Shown one piece after another: positions 60,227 through 64,000 of a stretch of DNA of 64,000 nt. Position 1 is the stretch's first letter. Each line of letters starts with the position of its first letter. Both the position numbers and the translations under genes were made by a program. Below the pieces are notes generated by a model. The model was not told the DNA's origin. It did not search any database and was given only the letters and a program-made list of their open reading frames with translations. Origin of the DNA: Rhodoplanes serenus (GTDB taxonomy: Bacteria > Pseudomonadota > Alphaproteobacteria > Rhizobiales > Xanthobacteraceae); the NCBI GenBank assembly GCA_945897515.1, contig CAMDFO010000010.1:28775-92774 (forward strand). The letters run 5' to 3'.

Positions 60227-61156
60227 ATGAACTGGATCTCCAACGTCGTCCGGCCGAAGATTCGCAGCATCCTCAATCGCCGCGAGTCGCCGGAAAACCT
60301 TTGGATCAAGTGCCCGGAGTCGGGCCAGCTCGTGTTTTTCAAGGATGTCGAGTCCAACCAGTTCGTCATTCCCGGCTCGAACTACCACATGCGCATGGGC
60401 GCGGTGGCGCGGCTGAAATCGATGTTCGACGGAGAGACCTGGCTCGACATCGCGGTGCCGGAAGTCTCCGTTGACCCACTCAAGTTCCGTGACGAGCGCC
60501 GCTACGTCGACCGGCTGAAGGATGCCCGCACCAAGACCGGGCAGAACGACGCGATCAAGCTCGGCCTGGGCAAGCTCGACGGCCTGCCGGTCACGATCGC
60601 CGTGCAGGATTTCGACTTCATGGGCGGCTCGCTCGGCATGGCGGCGGGCGAGGCGGTGATCGCCGGCCTGGAAACCGCGGTCGATCGCGGCACGCCGTTC
60701 ATCATGTTCGCGGCGTCGGGCGGCGCGCGCATGCAGGAGGGCATCCTCTCGCTCATGCAGTTGCCGCGCACCACTGTCGCGGTGCAGATGCTGCGTGACG
60801 CCAAGCGGCCCTACATCGTGGTGCTGACCAATCCGACCACCGGCGGCGTCACCGCGTCCTATGCGATGCTCGGTGACGTGCACATCGCCGAGCCGGGCGC
60901 GCTGGTCGGGTTCGCCGGTCCGCGCGTCATCGAGCAGACCATTCGCGAGAAACTGCCGGAGGGATTCCAGAAGGCGGAGTATCTGCGCGACCACGGCATG
61001 GTCGACATGGTGGTGCATCGTCACCAGCTCCGCTCCACGCTCGCCAATCTGTGCCGTGTCCTGACCAGGGCTCCCGCGGTCACGTTGCGCAACAGCCTGC
61101 CGCCGCCGGCTCCCGCCGCCGTGCCGCCGCCCGCCGCGATGCCCGCGCAGGCCTGA
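60227..61156 (+). CDS. accD: Acetyl-CoA carboxylase carboxyltransferase beta subunit
   Basis: 309 aa. The crotonase-fold core '[21 protein letters not shown]', '[22 protein letters not shown]' and '[39 protein letters not shown]' is intact. The N-terminal zinc ribbon is lost: C29 remains ('[10 protein letters not shown]') but the other three cysteine positions read Ser32 and 'VIPGSNYH'. This pattern is known from rhizobial AccD. Pairs with AccA for malonyl-CoA synthesis; leads accD-folC. Confidence 0.95.
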   Translation: MNWISNVVRPKIRSILNRRESPENLWIKCPESGQLVFFKDVESNQFVIPGSNYHMRMGAVARLKSMFDGETWLDIAVPEVSVDPLKFRDERRYVDRLKDARTKTGQNDAIKLGLGKLDGLPVTIAVQDFDFMGGSLGMAAGEAVIAGLETAVDRGTPFIMFAASGGARMQEGILSLMQLPRTTVAVQMLRDAKRPYIVVLTNPTTGGVTASYAMLGDVHIAEPGALVGFAGPRVIEQTIREKLPEGFQKAEYLRDHGMVDMVVHRHQLRSTLANLCRVLTRAPAVTLRNSLPPPAPAAVPPPAAMPAQA

Positions 61157-61184
61157 ACGCACGGCGCGACGGGCGCCAGATGTC

Positions 61185-62501
61185 ATGAGCGAATACGACG
61201 CCATCATCGCGCGCCTGCTGACGCTGCACCCCAAGCGCATCGACCTGTCGCTCGACCGCATGTGGCGCATCCTCGATACGCTCGGCCATCCGCAGCGCCG
61301 CGTGCCGCCGGTGATCCACGTCGCCGGGACCAACGGCAAGGGCTCGGTGATCGCCTTCATGCGCGCCATGCTGGAGGCGGCGGGCCGCAGCGCGCATGTC
61401 TACACCTCGCCGCATCTGGTGCGGTTCAACGAACGGTTCCGGCTCGGCGCGCCGGGCGGCGGCACGCTGGTTTCAGACCGCGAGCTCGCCGATGTGCTGA
61501 CCGAAGTCGAGCGCGTCAATGGCGGCGAGCCGATCACCGTATTCGAGATCGAAACCGCGGCGGCGTTCCTGCTGTATTCGCGCCATCCCGCGGATGTGCT
61601 GCTGCTGGAAGTCGGTCTGGGCGGACGGCTGGACGCCACCAATGTGATCGAGACGCCGCTCGCCAGCGTCATCACGTCGGTGTCGATGGATCATCTCGAA
61701 TTCCTCGGCGACACCATCGAGAAGATTGCCGGAGAGAAAGCTGCGATCCTGCGCAAGGGTGTGCCGGCGGTTACCGCGCCGCAGTCCGATGCGGTGCTGG
61801 CGGTGATCGAGCGCCAGGCGAAGGCAGTCCGTGCCCCGCTCAAGGTCGCGGGCGAGCACTGGAACGTGCATGGCGAGCGCGGCCGGCTGGTCTATCAGGA
61901 TGACGACGGCCTGCTCGACCTGCCGTCGCCCAAGCTCAACGGCCGGCACCAGTTCGACAATGCCGGCACCGCGATCGCCGCGTTGCGCGCCGCGGGCGCG
62001 AAGCTCCCGATCTCCGCGTTCGAGGCTGGCGTCGTGAAGGCCGAGTGGCCGGCGCGGTTGCAGCACCTGTCGCACGGCACGCTCAAGGCGCTGACGCCGG
62101 AAGGCAGCGAGTTGTGGCTCGACGGCGGTCACAATGCTGAAGGCGGCCGTGCGGTGGCGGCGGCGCTCGGCGATCTGGAGGAGCGCGTGCCGCGTCCGCT
62201 GGTGCTGATCCTCGGCATGCTTGCCACCAAGGATTGCGAAGGCTTCCTGCGAAACTTCGCCGGCCTGGCGCGCCGCGTCATCGCGGTTCCGATCCCGCGC
62301 CAGGAGAAAAGTCTTCCGGCCGATATCGTCGCCGATGCCGCGCGCGCGGTCGGGATTCCGGCGGAAAGCCGCGACACGCTGCAAGCCGCGCTCGCCGCGG
62401 TCGCGCGGCTCGATCTGTATCCGGCGCCGCGCATCCTGATGACCGGGTCGCTCTACCTCGCGGGCGAAGTGCTGGCGCTCAACGGCACGCCGCCGGTCTA
62501 G
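61185..62501 (+). CDS. folC: Folylpolyglutamate / dihydrofolate synthase
   Basis: 438 aa Mur-ligase-family enzyme adding glutamate to dihydropteroate and folates. ATP loop 'HVAGTNGKGSVIAFM' (~45-59), 'YTSPHLVRFNERFRL' and 'LDGGHNAEGGRAVAAAL' in the C-domain. Follows accD by 28 bp. Confidence 0.94.
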   Translation: MSEYDAIIARLLTLHPKRIDLSLDRMWRILDTLGHPQRRVPPVIHVAGTNGKGSVIAFMRAMLEAAGRSAHVYTSPHLVRFNERFRLGAPGGGTLVSDRELADVLTEVERVNGGEPITVFEIETAAAFLLYSRHPADVLLLEVGLGGRLDATNVIETPLASVITSVSMDHLEFLGDTIEKIAGEKAAILRKGVPAVTAPQSDAVLAVIERQAKAVRAPLKVAGEHWNVHGERGRLVYQDDDGLLDLPSPKLNGRHQFDNAGTAIAALRAAGAKLPISAFEAGVVKAEWPARLQHLSHGTLKALTPEGSELWLDGGHNAEGGRAVAAALGDLEERVPRPLVLILGMLATKDCEGFLRNFAGLARRVIAVPIPRQEKSLPADIVADAARAVGIPAESRDTLQAALAAVARLDLYPAPRILMTGSLYLAGEVLALNGTPPV

Positions 62502-62686
62502 AAGGCGCGGCTCGTGTTCGGAGCTTCTCTCTCACCCCGTCAAGCCCGGCCATGACGGCGAGGGAGCGAATCCTCACAAATATTCCACGCCAGCCGACGT
62601 GACGAAGCTTAGAGCTATTGTACTTTACATCCTCTGCTCGACGGGACATTGGAGCCGGGGGCGCATCAAGCCACGCGGGATCCAAC

Positions 62687-63493
62687 ATGAGCGGCGTATT
62701 CGTTCAGTCGGCACTCATCCTGCTTCGAGAAGGTCTCGAAGCGATTCTGGTGATCGCAGCGCTCGCAGCCTATCTCAACAAGGCCGGCGCGCAGTCGCGT
62801 TTGCCGGCGCTGTACATAGGCGCGGTTGCGGCGATCGGCGCGAGCTTCGTCGCGGCCTGGGCATTCTTCGTCTTCAACAACGGCGACCACAACGATCTCC
62901 TCGAAGGCGTGGTGATGCTGGTGGCTGCGGGATTGATGCTTTACGTCAGCGGCTGGCTGTTCATCCGTCAGGACCCGCGCGCCTGGCAGGCGATGCTCAA
63001 GGCGCAGGCCGACGCCGCGCTGTCGCAGCGCACCGCCTTCGCCATCGCCGCGCTGGCATTCCTCGCGGTGTTCCGCGAGGGCGCCGAGACCGTGCTGTTC
63101 GTTCATGCGCTGGCCAAGACCGCGGGCGGCTACAGCGGCGAATTGATCTTCGGCCTGATGGCCGCGGCGCTCGCGCTGGCCGTGCTGTTCTTCGTGATCG
63201 ATCGGGTGGCGAAGCGGCTGCCGCTGCGGCCGCTGTTCCTCATCACCTCGGCGTTCCTGTTCCTGATGGCGCTGAAGTTCATCGGCGCGGCGTTGCAGGA
63301 ATTCCAGGAGCAGCAGTTCGTCGGCTATACGGAATTCGCGGGCAGCCGCTTCCTGGATACGATCGGATTCAATCCGACGCTTGAGGCGGTGGCGGTGCAG
63401 CTCGCCGTGATCGTTCTCGCCGTCGGCAGCGCCATCGTGCTGGAGCGCCGCAGCCGGCAGACGGCGGTGGAAGCGCCGAGCGCTCAGTCATAG
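62687..63493 (+). CDS. FTR1-family iron permease
   Basis: 268 aa, seven predicted membrane helices. Two iron-binding REGxE motifs: R14-E18 in 'LLREGLEAIL' and REGAE in 'VFREGAETVL'. It likely imports ferric or ferrous iron (EfeU/FTR1). No efeO/efeB neighbours. Start 62687 has no strong ribosome-binding site but gives the expected N-terminus. It separates folC from trxA. Confidence 0.9.
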   Translation: MSGVFVQSALILLREGLEAILVIAALAAYLNKAGAQSRLPALYIGAVAAIGASFVAAWAFFVFNNGDHNDLLEGVVMLVAAGLMLYVSGWLFIRQDPRAWQAMLKAQADAALSQRTAFAIAALAFLAVFREGAETVLFVHALAKTAGGYSGELIFGLMAAALALAVLFFVIDRVAKRLPLRPLFLITSAFLFLMALKFIGAALQEFQEQQFVGYTEFAGSRFLDTIGFNPTLEAVAVQLAVIVLAVGSAIVLERRSRQTAVEAPSAQS

Positions 63494-63513
63494 AGTTGAC
63501 GCGCCACCTCTCC

Positions 63514-63602
63514 CCGTCATGCCCGGCCTTGTGCCGGGCATCCACGCCTTGCTTTGGCTCGAAGTAAGACGTGAATGGCCGTGACAAGCACGGCCATGAC
63601 GG
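63514..63602. repeat. Two-hairpin palindromic repeat, copy 5
   Basis: First arm identical to copies 1 and 3. In the second arm CCGTGACAAGCACGG a pair of changes (GGCCGTG / CACGGCC) keeps the stem paired. Lies 20 bp after the FTR1 gene. Confidence 0.9.
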
Positions 63603-63665
63603 CGATAGGTCGGTCACTTCAGGAGCGTTTCGGCCGGCCTTCGGAAAAATATTGCCTCTTGCTCC

Positions 63666-63752
63666 CTGTCATCATCCGCGAAAGCGGATGATCCAGTCTT
63701 CTTGAATTTGAGCTTGTTTTCTGGATGCCCCGCTTTCGCGAGGCATGACAAG
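63666..63752. repeat. Variant two-hairpin repeat with ATCATCCGC arm
   Basis: Hairpins ATCATCCGCGAAAGCGGATGAT (63671-63692) and GCCCCGCTTTCGCGAGGC, flanked by CTGTC and GACAAG. The architecture is that of the CATGCCCGG family but with other arm sequences. Confidence 0.75.
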
Positions 63753-63763
63753 GCCGGGGAGCG

Positions 63764-64000
63764 TCAGGTGGACGCGTTGATCCACTGCTCCAGCTTCTGC
63801 TTCGGGGCGGCGCCGACCTGGCGCGAGGCCAGTTCGCCGTTCTTGAAGATCATCAGCGTCGGGATCGACATGATGCCGTACTTCGAGGCAGTCGCCGGGC
63901 TCTCGTCGACGTTGAGCTTGACGATCTTCACCTTGGCGCCCATCGCGGCCGAAATCTCTTCCAGCGCCGGCGCGATCATGCGGCAGGGGCCGCACCACTC
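63764..64000 (-). CDS. trxA: Thioredoxin, cut by the window edge
   Basis: C-terminal 78 residues. The redox site WCGPCR is encoded at the very edge (~63980-64000), followed by 'MIAPALEEI', '[26 protein letters not shown]' (cis-Pro loop) and 'QLEQWINAS'-type end. General disulfide reductase. The N-terminal ~30 residues lie outside. Confidence 0.95.
   Translation of the reverse strand, partial: EWCGPCRMIAPALEEISAAMGAKVKIVKLNVDESPATASKYGIMSIPTLMIFKNGELASRQVGAAPKQKLEQWINAST

Overview
The window is GC-rich chromosomal DNA of an alphaproteobacterium. It is most likely a member of the Hyphomicrobiales (Rhizobiales) close to the Xanthobacteraceae/Nitrobacteraceae (Bradyrhizobium-like) group. This placement is inferred from gene order (lptC-lptA-lptB-rpoN-hpf-ptsN; aroA-cmk-rpsA-sppA-ihfB-lapA-trpF-trpB-trpA-accD-folC; dnaK-dnaJ-pmtA), from a Sinorhizobium-type phospholipid N-methyltransferase, from a CP4-like class II EPSP synthase, from an AccD without its zinc ribbon, and from dispersed two-hairpin palindromic repeats. 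I see no prophage, CRISPR array, rRNA operon or insertion sequence with a transposase. Almost all of the window is core chromosome, with small catabolic islands and many intergenic repeats.

Layout. 1-2.3 kb: a truncated secreted protein and a GT-C-like membrane protein. 2.3-8.8 kb: dnaK behind a textbook alphaproteobacterial RpoH promoter, a hairpin terminator, dnaJ, pmtA, an NADPH-FMN reductase, pyrF and three DUF1330 domains in two genes. 8.9-18 kb: dapB, gpmI, an AraC/Ada-type methyltransferase, a DUF2244 protein divergent from nth, a CysZ/EI24-like membrane protein, a YiiX-like hydrolase, and a Tat-exported FAD amine oxidase translationally coupled to a DUF71 ATPase. 18-21 kb: a VOC protein, an SMP-30 protein and a UbiD-type decarboxylase. 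21-27.4 kb: pheT, a DUF559 nuclease flanked by long inverted repeats, pheS, rplT, rpmI, and infC with an AUU start. 27.5-35.7 kb: glycosyltransferase, ABHD10-like hydrolase, Bug-type binding protein, SDR-queG-GST operon, uppP, NDUFA9-like protein and tRNA-Leu(CAG).

35.8-38.7 kb: an aromatic-acid cassette (Bug protein and cupin divergent from a gentisate-dioxygenase-like bicupin). 38.7-44.7 kb: RNase D, then LPS export (lptC, lptA, lptB), rpoN, hpf and ptsN. 44.8-49.4 kb: DUF1150, a small heat-shock protein behind a consensus sigma-32 promoter, a mandelate racemase homologue with a changed catalytic lysine, a 2OG-oxygenase-like protein, gamma-resorcylate decarboxylase with all metal ligands, a GIY-YIG protein and tRNA-Ala(GGC). 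49.4-64 kb: TIGR02300 protein, aroA-cmk, rpsA, sppA, ihfB, lapA-like, ornithine cyclodeaminase family, trpF-trpB-small membrane protein-trpA, accD, folC, an FTR1 iron permease, and a truncated trxA.

The most unusual feature is at 23.68-24.17 kb. There a DUF559 endonuclease gene sits between near-identical 50-bp inverted repeats, each with its own palindrome, inside the otherwise co-transcribed pheS-pheT pair; a solo copy of the same palindrome lies upstream of dapB. It looks like a nuclease-bearing repeat element. Also notable are the infC AUU start, the mandelate racemase Lys166-to-Arg change, queG without a recognisable start codon, and a family of two-hairpin cruciform repeats.
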